A stretch of DNA of 14,574 bases from Paraglomus occultum (lineage: Eukaryota; Glomeromycota; Glomeromycetes; Paraglomerales; Paraglomeraceae): positions 1 to 14,574 of the forward strand of contig CAJVPJ010000919.1 in NCBI GenBank assembly GCA_910592205.1, written 5' to 3'. Positions 1 through 9,427 of the stretch are shown here, in pieces. The notes beneath the pieces were generated by a model, which made no database searches, was not told the DNA's origin, and worked only from the letters and a program-made list of their open reading frames with translations. The position numbers and the translations under genes are program-made. Every line of letters starts with the position of its first letter. The first letter of the stretch is position 1.

Positions 1-1
1 T

Positions 2-91
2 CCCGATGATGTCTTAAGAAATTTAGTAAAGTCAATGCGAAAGAGATGTGAAGCAATTATTGAAAAAAACGGTGAACAAATCTCATTTTAA
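2..91 (+). pseudogene. Tc1/mariner transposase, C-terminal end only
   Basis: The frame entering from the left edge encodes 29 residues before TAA (89-91). It begins PDDVLRNLVKSM and continues with RKRCEAIIEKNG. This pattern (Leu-rich helix, SM..RC.A.I...G) is the usual extreme C-terminus of Tc1-type DDE transposases, which cut and rejoin DNA at TA sites. The catalytic and DNA-binding parts lie outside the window, so whether the copy is intact cannot be judged. The terminal repeat of the element follows directly, which supports the call. The frame has no start here. It could belong to an intact element extending leftwards. Confidence 0.75.
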
Positions 92-214
92 TTAATATCA
101 ATAAAAACTACAACTTTTTAGCTTTAAAACGAGGTATCTTACATATTGCTCAGAGTAATGGTTGTGTCGTAGTGACAAATAGCAATTTTGCAAAAACTTT
201 TGTAACACACTGTA
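92..214. repeat. Right end of the Tc1-like element with TA target site
   Basis: After the transposase stop comes an AT-rich tail ending ...ACACACTG followed by TA at 213-214. Read on the other strand the end is TACAGTGTGTTACAAAAG, the usual Tc1 form: TA target, CAGT tip, then an ACAAAAG block. The element therefore probably ends at 212. The matching left terminal repeat is outside the window. A second ACTGTA at 253-258 is an alternative but less likely end. Confidence 0.55.
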
Positions 215-507
215 TTTATCCAAGATCTTCAAAAATTGGTTACAGTAACGTGACTGTATGTACAACGTCTTCAGCCAGTCATCAACTTTGAAATATTGTG
301 TCGCAAACACGGGAAGATTGAATTATTGATGACGTTGATTTGCACTGCTAGTTATAGCAAATGAAATTGTGTCACATGATTTTGGCATGACGGAATAGTC
401 GATTTGTGCGTTTATTTTATATTACAAAAAATGAAATTAGACATGATAATGATTGATATACGTATGCGTCTTTATTATGTTTAGAATAAAGTGAATACGT
501 TTGATAA

Positions 508-568
508 TTCGCTAGAGCGATTGCATGGAAGGAAATGAGTATCCCTATACTTTGGTCGCTCTAGCGAA
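508..568. repeat. 13-bp perfect inverted repeat (hairpin)
   Basis: TTCGCTAGAGCGA at 508-520 and its exact reverse complement at 556-568 flank a 35-nt loop. It lies 8 nt beyond the 3' end of the minus-strand ORF 576-986, so it could shape the 3' end of that transcript or be a remnant of a small foldback element. Bases 215-507 to its left show no gene or repeat that I can support. Confidence 0.5.
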
Positions 569-575
569 ATCTATG

Positions 576-986
576 CTATACATTATAAATGCTATTAATG
601 TCTGTATTTTCCTTCTCCTTTTCTTTATCTACCCAATTTTTAAGCGCTTTGATTGTTTTTCTCGAGAACTTTAGTTGGTGACGGCCTTTTAGAATAAAAG
701 CAATGATGCTTTTTCTTTCGCGCGATTTGTGGAATTTTATAACCGCTTTGTTAAATAAAACTGAGTCCAGCTCAGGCCTTTTAATAGATATTTCAAAATC
801 TTTCCATAAGTATTTGACATTTAACAAATACTCACAGAGCGGTTGTCTGGTTTGGAATTTTAATTTGATTGTGTGAATTGTTGCTTTAAGCATTTGAATT
901 ATAACATAGGGTTGTTTAGCCGTGAGTAAAGGACAGAAGACAAGTCCGATCAACGCAAGTATAAATTCCATAGTGAAATCAACCAT
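576..986 (-). CDS. Hypothetical protein, 136 aa, hydrophobic N-terminus
   Basis: A single open frame from ATG at 986 (context AAAAATGG) to TAA. The product starts with a hydrophobic stretch (about residues 6-32, FILALIGLVFCPLLTA and onward) that could be a signal anchor or signal peptide. The rest is basic and Lys-rich, ending in a charged tail with KEKEKE. I do not recognise a family. Support is only ORF length in an AT-rich region, an acceptable start context and the coding-like amphipathic composition. No upstream exon is evident. It could be a spurious ORF or one exon of a larger gene. Confidence 0.35.
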   Translation of the reverse strand: MVDFTMEFILALIGLVFCPLLTAKQPYVIIQMLKATIHTIKLKFQTRQPLCEYLLNVKYLWKDFEISIKRPELDSVLFNKAVIKFHKSRERKSIIAFILKGRHQLKFSRKTIKALKNWVDKEKEKENTDINSIYNV

Positions 987-1359
987 TTTTGTATGACTTA
1001 TTGTTTGCCTTTTATGGGTTAAATTGTTTGCAATATTGATGTTGGAGAGATTTCATAATTTGATTTTCTAAGACGAAATATAAGTGCGAGTCGTGTTATT
1101 TATAAGCTCATCAGGTGCCGATCAGATTGCGTGCAACATTAAAAATGCGTTACCATTACAGATTTGAAGCAGTTAATTCGTCGATCAAACAGTCTTTGAT
1201 ACAAACGCATCATAGTCGCCTAAAGTTTGGATTGGCTCACATTTTGGTATGATAAAGTGAGCATTAAAATTAACAAGTCATGAGCACCATTTTCAAATTG
1301 TCATCAGTCACACTGGTCAATTTTACAGCCATCACAATCAGCCTCTCATTTATGAATGT
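987..1359. other. Intergenic, nothing recognisable
   Basis: AT-rich sequence between the small ORF and the RING/TPR ORF. The frames downstream of the TGA at 1360-1362 on the minus strand contain several stops and no further TPR repeats. Confidence 0.5.
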
Positions 1360-2052
1360 TCACTTTGTCTGGTTTTGTTGCAGCATGCCACCATATAATT
1401 CTGACACTTTTGGTATATGGTAGTCTAAAATTTGCATATATGCATAAGCAAGATCACACTGAATACTAAAACTATTAGGATAATGTTCAAGTGCTCTTTC
1501 CAACCACATTATAATTATTGCATCTTTGTATCTTTTATTATTGAAAGCTTTCTTGCCTTGTCTGTATGTGGGGTGCTGTCCTTTTGGTCTTCTAATCCTT
1601 TGCACAAGAGTTTTCTTAGGTTTCATTTTCAGTAATAATGCAAACTTTGTTTTCATCATAGAATATTCTTCAGAATCACTATTATCCTGGTTTTCCACAG
1701 CTGTTGTAAAGTCTGCTGTGTTGTCCTTTGGTATGATGTGTCCAGTTTCAACAAACTTTTCATACAATGCTTTATAGATAGGTAAACTTTCTAATGATTT
1801 GGTATCTTGAATCTGAATTTTTTTGTTACAGTAGAAACATTTTAATGAATTATAATTCAATTTCATAAATTTCTCTAATGCTGAGTAGCTGATTTTGTGC
1901 CCACATGGCAGCACTCTAAAATCATCTGTAACTCTCTGTGTGAATGGACATGTGAGATGGTCTGCCACCATATTAATATCCAATATTAACAAATTATCTG
2001 GATTAGAATCAAGCAATTCTTCAGGATTCTGCTCTATCACTGTGTTTTGCAT
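1360..2052 (-). CDS. RING-like / TPR-like protein, 230 aa, probably truncated
   Basis: A continuous frame from ATG at 2052 to TGA at 1360. Residues about 33-78 form a RING-like zinc finger with C35, C50-G-H52 and C72-x2-C75. The second cysteine of the first pair is missing (CPFT), as in degenerate RING or U-box-like folds. Such domains act in ubiquitin or SUMO ligases. Residues 112-150 are an acidic then basic linker. Residues about 160-208 look like one TPR or Sel1-like helical repeat (GKKAFNNKRYKDAI, WLERALEHYPNSFSIQCDLAYAY), a protein-binding scaffold. Families of this layout usually carry more repeats; here the frame stops soon after one, so the C-terminus may be lost. The ATG lies only 16 nt beyond the stop of the upstream minus-strand gene. 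Function unproven. Confidence 0.55.
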   Translation of the reverse strand: MQNTVIEQNPEELLDSNPDNLLILDINMVADHLTCPFTQRVTDDFRVLPCGHKISYSALEKFMKLNYNSLKCFYCNKKIQIQDTKSLESLPIYKALYEKFVETGHIIPKDNTADFTTAVENQDNSDSEEYSMMKTKFALLLKMKPKKTLVQRIRRPKGQHPTYRQGKKAFNNKRYKDAIIIMWLERALEHYPNSFSIQCDLAYAYMQILDYHIPKVSELYGGMLQQNQTK

Positions 2053-2067
2053 TGATATTGATGTTTC

Positions 2068-3539
2068 TATGCAGGCTTAATGAATTTATATTTTATATTA
2101 ATGAATTCAATCACATCTTGAAGCCTGCTTTTATTAGCTTCATCCAATTTGCAACATGTTCAATATGTTGACATAAATCTACTTGGATAACTGAAAAGGT
2201 ATCTGGATCCTTTTTATAAAGTGTTGTCAAGACCTCCATTGCTTTGAATTGAATATTTTCTGTTAATACTAATACAAGGTCAAGTGTCAATACTGTGAGA
2301 TAATAGCAGTGAGCCAAAGTATTAGTATTTTTTGTAGATTATCTGAGCTTTTGAGTAATTTCTAGTATACCATACAATAATGAATATGGGTATGATACAG
2401 GTGCATAACCACCAATATGGACCAGAGTGTGCTTCAAGTCAGACTTAAAAATATCCATCTCAGACTCTGATTTTACAGCAGCTTTGGCCCATTCTTGATC
2501 TCCAAATCTCCACAAATCTTTAATAATCATCAATTCACCTTTGAAAACCAAATCCCTATTGATTGGTATATCTGACCATTCAACAAATGCTTGATATGTG
2601 CTGTATAAATATCTCCAATCCTTGTACCAATAAGTAATAGGAAACTTGGGTTTTAGTGCTTGTTGAATATTATTATATGTCTCAAGAGAATTATAATTAT
2701 TGTTATCAAATGGTGTTTGAATGTTTGCCATAATATTAGCCATGCCAGGTAAAATTCCAACCAAGCTAGTGAATACAGCTTTCAGGGTTCATATAATCTT
2801 AAATAAGATTGTTTCATCATCATGCATTGCATGAAGAGTGTCCTGAAGATGTATCAGTAAAAAATCAATATTGTAATTCTGACAATTAACACCTTTCTCT
2901 AAACCAGAGTATAACCCATAAGCAGTTTTTTGGTAATTGTATGGAGTGTACTCGGATTTACAGTTTTTGTTCAGGCCATTCTTTAGAGCTTGAATATTAA
3001 TATGCCATTGGTGAAAATCATTCAAAGCAGCAAGATGCCTGTACAAAGACTCACGAAATTCCTTTGCCATTATAAGTGGTCTCCTGCCCCATGCTTCCAA
3101 CGCCAGCACATATGTCCTGAGATGTAGCTCCAATTCCATACCGGTAGTTGCCATATGTGTCATATATGAAATGTTTGCAGTTCCTATTGTCTTCAATATA
3201 TTTTCCAACTGATCATTATCCAGTTTATCCTTGGTTGTCAATAAACAAGGTGTGTAATCGGATAAAGTGATGTCTTCTGTCATTGTTGTTGGTAATTAAT
3301 TCTAAGCATTTGATCACTTGTTCCCTCAATTGGATTGCGCTCAGGTTTTCGTCCGATTGAGTTGTATCGTCAATCTCGTCATCTTCAGTTTGTTTGTTTT
3401 TACCTTTATTTTTCGTTCTCGAGTATGACGATTCACCATGGTTCTGACATAAATGAGAGTTAACACATTGTTTCCACTTTTTAATAAATATTGTGATGCG
3501 TTCATACAGTGTGAATTAACTTACTGTAGCCTCTGCCAT
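2068..3539 (-). pseudogene. Spliced gene of unknown family with in-frame stop and frameshift(s)
   Basis: Start ATG at 3539; exon 1 (3525-3539) encodes MAEAT. Intron 1 (3444-3524) has GTAAGT...GTCAG ends. An acidic Lys/Asp/Glu-rich stretch follows, then a helical region (e.g. LELHLRTYVLALEAWGRRPL, DLWRFGDQEWAKAA). Another intron, 2293-2370, has GTATAC...CACAG ends and a perfect TACTAATAC branch site, and it removes the TAA at 2339-2341. Two or three lesions are not explained by splicing: a TGA at 2789-2791 in an otherwise continuous frame; a one-base shift near 2143-2150, after which another frame runs to TAG at 2068-2070; and a shift near 3285. The shift near 3285 could instead be a 127-nt intron, 3277-3403, but that stretch looks coding. 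I do not recognise the family. A decayed gene is likely; sequencing or assembly errors are possible. Confidence 0.5.
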
Positions 3540-6232
3540 TTCCGCAAAATCGATGTTGAATATCTGAATAAGACAATCAACCAATCTCGTACCCCGAAAC
3601 AGTTACACACAGTAAACAAATGCTGGTGCTAAAATAGGCTTCGGTCACCTAATACTAAAGTTTAATGTGTCGGCCAGGTTTGAAATACTAAAAACAGCGT
3701 CATCTATTTAGGTCTAGTATGATATCCATTTATGCGTTTATACACTATGCAGGAAAATTTTCAAATCGTTTGCTCATCTCTGTTCCGTATGACCGCTATT
3801 ATAGGTTGGATCCGCTCATTTCCCTGACAATCACTTTCATCTCCCCGACCGTTATTTAACCACGATTCTTTCTGCTTATCTTTGAACAAATATCAAATGG
3901 AAATGGTTGACTGTAAAATTCAAATTTTGCGCCTGTAAATAACCTAGCGTCGAAATATTTATTGGAATAAATCGTCGGGGAAATGAACCAGACTCATTAT
4001 AGATCATTTTGCTTCTTGGACGAAGTTGCTTTAATATTAAGTAATTATTTGTAACAAATTGGCCAAAAGGAGTTATACTACAACGCAGGCTGTTCTGCTT
4101 ACTTGCAACGTTTAATGAAGATATTTAAAAAAGTGGTTTGCTCATAGTTGAAAGTAATATTTGATAAAGTAAACCTCGTGGCTTTGTCACAACTACACTG
4201 GTGAAAGTGCGTATCGATTAATCGTGCATTAGAAAATTCCTGACGTCTCTCAGAAAACGTAAAAGGGATCATTGTTATTATTAAAGATCGGGTAACAGTC
4301 GATAATTTTTTTATCTATTAAAAGCAGCCGATTAAACTGTCGGAAGATAGTTGATGACAACCAGTAAACATTCCTTAGCCCTTATCAAATCTCTCATGTT
4401 TGATTGTAGATATTTTACACTCTAATATATTATTATCATATTTTGTCTAAATAATTTAATTTAGTAATCGTGCTGAAGAGCGTGAGCGTTACAGTAACTT
4501 CTCTACTAGCAAGAATAATCGATCAATGATCCAGCCCGTGCTAATTAATTGATCATAAACACGTTACAGTAAAATAAATTTGTATAAGCTATCGGTACTT
4601 ATTCCGGTTGTAGAATAGACATAGATAAGTATTAACGTCACTAATATTAATCTAACATTGTAAAATACTAATACAGAATTAACCTTTGTAGCATTTTGGA
4701 ATAACAAAATTTCAAAATTAATAGTTATTTGTTCTTGCTCAACAAGTTGAACGGTTGAAAAGTCCTAACATTATTGTTCTAGATCTGTCAATTACTTTTA
4801 GTCACCTTCCTTATTACATAACATTATTTTATAAAATAAACTCAGCAGTTAGAATTTTACATACTCAGGTATACTGGTTTTTTATAACACAAAAACAATC
4901 CAGATTTTATAATATTTTATTCCTTATTCGATCGTACAAAAGGCATGCTATGAAACATTTGTTGCTAATTTTTAACAGCTATCCATTGACCGAATAAATC
5001 GTCCAAGTTACGGAGAAAGAGCTAAACGGTAACTGAGCATAAAGATTACCTGTTCCAATAAATTAAGGTTTCTTCGCAGCATCCAAGTAGTGTTAATCAT
5101 AGTCAGATTGCATATGTTAGCAAATCTCTAAACCGGACAATAGATATATGTTAATACGAAGTATGGTATCAAAGTTATTACGAAATTTGAAAAACAGAAG
5201 AGTATCCTTGTAATTTTGTATACGTATTCTTGTAGCGTCAATTAAATTATTTTCTGATAATAATGCGTTTCGTGAATTAGTGTCGTCGCAGCTAACATTG
5301 AAGAGCAAATTATCAAACAACATTGATTCTCAGTCTCAACTTTTGATGCTTGTCATTAAGTGTTTCTAGTTCCCCATTACTTGATACATTTACAATAAGT
5401 TAAGCTCTAATTCTAAATAATGTACATTCCGACTTCTCTGAAAACCGCAAATTAAGGTTATTCACACTATAACTAGTATCAAACAAGTTGCTGTAGCAAT
5501 TAATATACAGTAATCTTTGTCGTTTTTCGATCAATTAACAGCTTATGTCCATTAATACTTGTGTATTGAGAATTTATTCTAGTTAATCGGAATAACGCAT
5601 ATATTAAGATATCGGAACAAAAGATATAAGAACTTTGGAACTCTGGAGACAGGAACATTGATATTCTACCCTGTTTATAACAAACCGTTGTTACATTCCA
5701 ATGCACGTCTAGCATTCTAATTAAAATATTCCTAATTTCTAATAATGCTATTGGCGTCAGTGACTGGCGCTTACTTGACAAGTTTGTGCATTATTAATAT
5801 TTGTTTGCGGAGCTATGTATCAAATTCCAATTTCCAGTGCACAAACGCTTAAAATCATATAATCATTAATGCTAACCAATAAAATTAAAGGTCAAAAATC
5901 AGAATCTCATTTAACTACGTACAACCGTTGGTAAAAAGAAAAGAAAGAAAGGTTGCATAACAATCATTTCACTTGTATCCAGTAAAGATCATCAAGTCGC
6001 CAATAGCAAAATAATCCGAAATTTTTTTAGGTGTTGTGTACTAATGCTGCAGCATGTTTGATAACGTGTACAAATCAATAACTCAATTTCATCACCTCGT
6101 GGGCAGCTATTCGGTTATGGCATGGATCGACTTACTATCAATTTTTAAGTCTCGTTCAGGAATTTCGAATCTTTACTTTGACAAAAATCGATTCTCACTC
6201 TAGTCAGTAAGACATTCACTCTCGTTACACTC
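3540..6232. other. Long intergenic region (2.7 kb), no supported gene
   Basis: AT-rich, with stops in all frames. The few open frames (4755-4997 on plus, 5117-5323 and 5500-5781 on minus) have low-complexity or unrecognisable translations. They show no splice or domain support, so I do not call them. The part near 3540 should contain the promoter of the minus-strand gene; the part near 6230 leads into the chitinase promoter. A weak inverted similarity (TCATTTCCCTGAC near 3814 against GTCGGGGAAATGA near 3976) is the only structure noticed. Confidence 0.5.
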
Positions 6233-6321
6233 CTTCCCTCCCCCCATTCTTAAAAATAAGGAGAGGGTGAAACGGACACTTTATCGACATAGATGTCTAT
6301 TCCTTTTTCCATATCAATAAC
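6233..6321 (+). promoter_or_regulatory. Probable chitinase promoter / 5' leader
   Basis: A pyrimidine-rich block (CTCCCCCCATTC, about 6238-6249) is followed by a TATA-like CTTAAAAATAAG and then GGAGAGGG, about 60-70 nt before the ATG at 6322. This is the only GC-biased, structured stretch upstream of the gene. The assignment rests on position and composition only; no factor site is claimed. Confidence 0.3.
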
Positions 6322-9020
6322 ATGGGTTGCGTTTATGCCATATTTCAAAGAGTACTGACTTGGTTACTCATCCTATGCATAGTATCTAATTCCCTTCACA
6401 GTACGCTAGCATTCAATAAAATAATTGAAGGGTATGGAGTAGTTGTACCGTTAGATTCTACGCCAGCTATACCCACTTCCGCTTCCCCCACACCCGACCC
6501 CGCTTCAACCACACCTACAACCGTTTCAACCTCAACCACACCCGACCCCGCTTCAACCACACCTACAACCGTTTCAACCTCAACCACACCCACACCCGTT
6601 TCACCCACACCCGCACCCTCTCCTTCCACATCGCCGATATCGAATGAAGATAGAGTGATTGTTGGCTATTATCCTGACTGGAGATCGTCGCAGTTGGCTG
6701 TTAATAATTTATTCTGGGACAAACTAACACATATCAATTATGGTAAGGATCGGGATGAAACAGTATCAATGTATGTACAGTTGTCAAGAAACGCTCACTA
6801 AAAGAATTTCAAATTAACAGCCTTTGCGCTAATGAACGATTCGTTCAGTCCCGTCATAACGACCGGTCCCAACCTGAATACGCTAGTATGGTATGCGCAT
6901 ACATTCAATGTCAAGGTAACTGAATTTGACTTTGAAAGTTCGACTTTTTTTATCCATTATCACCTTTTTTAATCACAGTGTCCATCCACGTCAAAACAGG
7001 TTCTTCTCGCAATAGGAGGTTGGACTGGCAGTAAAACGTTCAGTACAATGGTCGCAACTCCAGAGTCGCGTGCGGTATTCATCAATGCTACCATGTCACT
7101 GATTAATCAATATAGCTTGGATGGGGTAAGATGACTAAATGTATATCCTGTCAACTAACTAGTAAGACATGTGAAAAATATTTATTTTCGAACAATGATT
7201 TGGTACCCTTTTGAAGCTAATTGATTGTGCTTTCTGGATAATTTTAAGATAGATTATTGATACAACGCTACAGTTCTCCAAACTGGTAGTAGATAGTATA
7301 TAATTATTTTTACCTATACATTGCGACTTTGTTTCTAGTAAATAATGTGATTTTACAATCAATTAGCTTTAAAACGACACCAAATCATTGTTACGTGAAT
7401 ACAGACAATAACGACTTTCGAAAATAAAGAGCTTTCATATGTTCTACTACTTGACCGATAGGATTTTGGAGGTGTAAATGTCTAATCATGTTCAGGCACA
7501 CGTTGTTTCTATACACTCAATACAATTTACTTTTATTAAAAGGTCGATATTGACTGGGAATACCCGGGAAGAAAAGGCGCGATATGTAATGTAGTTAATA
7601 CGCAGAACGATACCAGTAACTTTTTGTCTTTGTTGAAAGAGTTACGCGCAGCTGTGGGGAACAAATTATTAACTATCGCGGTTAGAGCGGAAACTCTTGA
7701 TGGACCAAACGGACCCATCACGGACGTGAGTGGATTTGCCTCGGTCGTTGATTGGGTTAATATTATGGTGAGTTATAAGATTTTAATGCATTCTATACGT
7801 TATATGCAATCTCGGGAGACGTTCATAAACGTTCATAATCCCAACTAACAACACTCTCTTCATCACCTTTCTCAGGCTTACGACATGGCAGTGGATGATC
7901 ATTCGAATGAACCCTGGACAAAGATAACAGGACCCAATGCTCCATTTAACGTTACATCTGGACAAGGCCGCCAGCTATCCTTTACTCAATCCATAAACAC
8001 GTGGCTCCAATCCGGCATGCCTGCTTCCAAAATAGTCATGGGAGTCGAATTCATCGGTCGCGCACTGACAGCGACCGATCAAATGTCAGATTCACAATAC
8101 GTTGGACGTGACTCGACGGTCCCCAAAGGCGATCAAAGCGACGCGCTCTGGGCCGAACCGTGTCCAGGAGCAAGCCAGGCTTATTCCGGTGTTTGGACGT
8201 GGAGGAATTTGAGACAGCAAGGATTGCTGGAATGTACCATGTCAGCTGCTAAAAACACACCATGGACGCGATATTTTGATAACGTGACCAATACTCCATG
8301 GCTGTTTAATTCTGAAACAAAGACGTACATCTCTTACGACGACCCTCAGTCGCTGTATATCAAAACCGAATATGTAAAATCACAAAATCTTCGGGGAATG
8401 ATGATATGGGAGCTTACTACTGACAATGGGAAGGAACTTTTGAACGTTGTTCAATCGTTAAAGCAATCTTCCTCTGCCGCACCAACCAACGACTGCAGTT
8501 CGACTGCAGCTTACAATCCTGACGGTGCCCCCGCCACGGATTCTTCCAATGAGGCTTCTGGCAGCGAATCTCCAAAATCTAAAAAAGTCGGTGCTGGCAT
8601 AGCAGTGGGAATAGCATTCTCGCTTGCCGCATTCGCAGCGCTATGCATGTTTGGATTCATCTGGTATCGTCGAAGACGTGCTGCAGTCTCGGCTAATGAA
8701 TCTGGACCGGGTAGCGCATCAGCTCTCGTCGGTGCTGGTGCGGGAGTTCAGTATAAAGATTGTGTAATAGCTTTGTTTGACTTCAAAGCAGTACGAAAAA
8801 ACGATTTGTCGTTCAAGAAAGGAGATATTATTGAAGTACTCGATAAGGGTAATGGAGAGAATTCGTGGTGGATTGGACGGATCAATGGAGACGTTGGAGA
8901 ATTTCCCGGTAAATAGAGGAAACCATTGTAATAATGTTTTGTTTTTTCTGATTATGATATGATCCTAACGAAATAATTAATTCTGTTTATCCAGGGAATT
9001 ATGTCAAAGATGAGTTTTAG
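6322..9020 (+). CDS. GH18 chitinase with stalk, transmembrane helix and SH3 domain (641 aa, six exons)
   Basis: Exons 6322-6742, 6821-6915, 7000-7125, 7543-7767, 7876-8908 and 8995-9020 total 1926 nt; all introns are GT-AG. Residues 1-30 are a signal peptide (WLLILCIV core). 45-105 is a Pro/Thr/Ser-rich, probably O-glycosylated stalk. About 111-482 is a GH18 barrel (GYYPDW, HINYAFAL, LLAIGGW) with the DxxDxDxE motif D213-D216-D218-E220, where E220 is the acid/base residue, MAYD near 289-292, and W467 in MMIWEL. It should hydrolyse chitin outside the cell. After a Ser-rich linker, 527-553 is a transmembrane helix followed by RRRR (554-557). Residues 585-641 are an SH3 domain (ALFDF, DLSFKKGD, WWIG, EFPGNYV) that would face the cytosol and bind proline-rich partners. 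The split of GPGNYV-region codons by the last intron fits exactly. All key residues are present; the gene appears intact. Confidence 0.93.
6489..6584. repeat. Two exact 48-bp tandem copies in the chitinase stalk
   Basis: 6489-6536 and 6537-6584 are identical base for base. They encode two copies of a 16-residue unit (PDPASTTPTTVSTSTT) in the Pro/Thr stalk; 48 is a multiple of three, so copy number can change without shifting frame. Flanking sequence has degenerate versions of the unit. Perfect identity suggests a recent duplication. Confidence 0.95.
7168..7442. mobile_element. Foldback / MITE-like element inside chitinase intron 3
   Basis: A 38-nt arm at 7191-7228 (AACAATGATTTGGT ... GCTAATTGATTGT) pairs with its reverse complement at 7355-7392 with 34 of 38 matches. 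A second, outer arm (TTTATTTTCGAA with flanks, 7168-7192) pairs with 7417-7442, leaving about 24 unpaired bases between the arms on the right. The element has no coding capacity. It accounts for most of intron 3 (417 nt, against 78-108 nt for the other introns). No clear target-site duplication was found and the exact ends are uncertain. Confidence 0.6.
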
Positions 9021-9427
9021 ATAACTATTACTATCCTTATTTAATTGTTTCCTTGTAACAGTCTTTTCGACCTGTGTAAATTAGATGTCATCAAGTTCCA
9101 ATACTTTTCATTATATTCGCATTGCCATCAACTCCCTTAATTCACACTAGACATACGTTTGCGGCTCCCTTAATTCTGAAATTACACCTTGTTCCTGTTC
9201 TCAATTACTCACTATCAATTCCATTAATTTTCGACAATGTATAAAATAATATAACCAACGACGCATTTCGCGCTTTGTACTTTGACCGGCGTCTTCCACA
9301 TCAAAAATTTGTCCTATCTGAATTAGGCGCTACCCTCTCGCAATAATAGATCAACTCCTACGGTTATAAATGCAAGTCGTAAGCTGATATTTTTAATCAC
9401 GATTACAATACTAGAAATTGCCAAGTC
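9021..9427. other. Convergent 3' intergenic region
   Basis: This lies between the chitinase stop on plus and the kinetochore gene stop on minus. It must hold both polyadenylation regions, but apart from general AT-richness (for example TATAAAATAATAT at 9239-9251) I see no distinct signal and no gene. Confidence 0.5.

Noticed and set aside
1432-2080. Plus-strand ORFs across the RING/TPR gene
   Set aside because: Their translations are the antisense of a clear minus-strand coding region and show no domain.
2339-2791. Reassigned or recoded stop codons to explain stops in the minus-strand gene
   Set aside because: The TAA is intronic, and both well-supported genes (chitinase, kinetochore) use ordinary stops with no internal TGA or TAA in exons. 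A single TGA lesion is simpler.
3801-4000. Possible MITE from TCATTTCCCTGAC and GTCGGGGAAATGA in inverted order
   Set aside because: Match is about 13 bases with mismatches and similarity does not continue into the flanks.
6396-6629. Minus-strand ORF rich in Val/Gly/Glu over the chitinase stalk
   Set aside because: It is the antisense shadow of the Pro/Thr tandem repeat.
6799-6801. In-frame TAA after the first chitinase ORF, suggesting a broken gene
   Set aside because: It lies inside intron 1 (6743-6820, GTAAGG...AACAG); splicing restores HINY-AFALMND exactly as GH18 requires.
7159-7362. Minus-strand ORF inside chitinase intron 3
   Set aside because: Falls on the foldback element's arms; open by chance.
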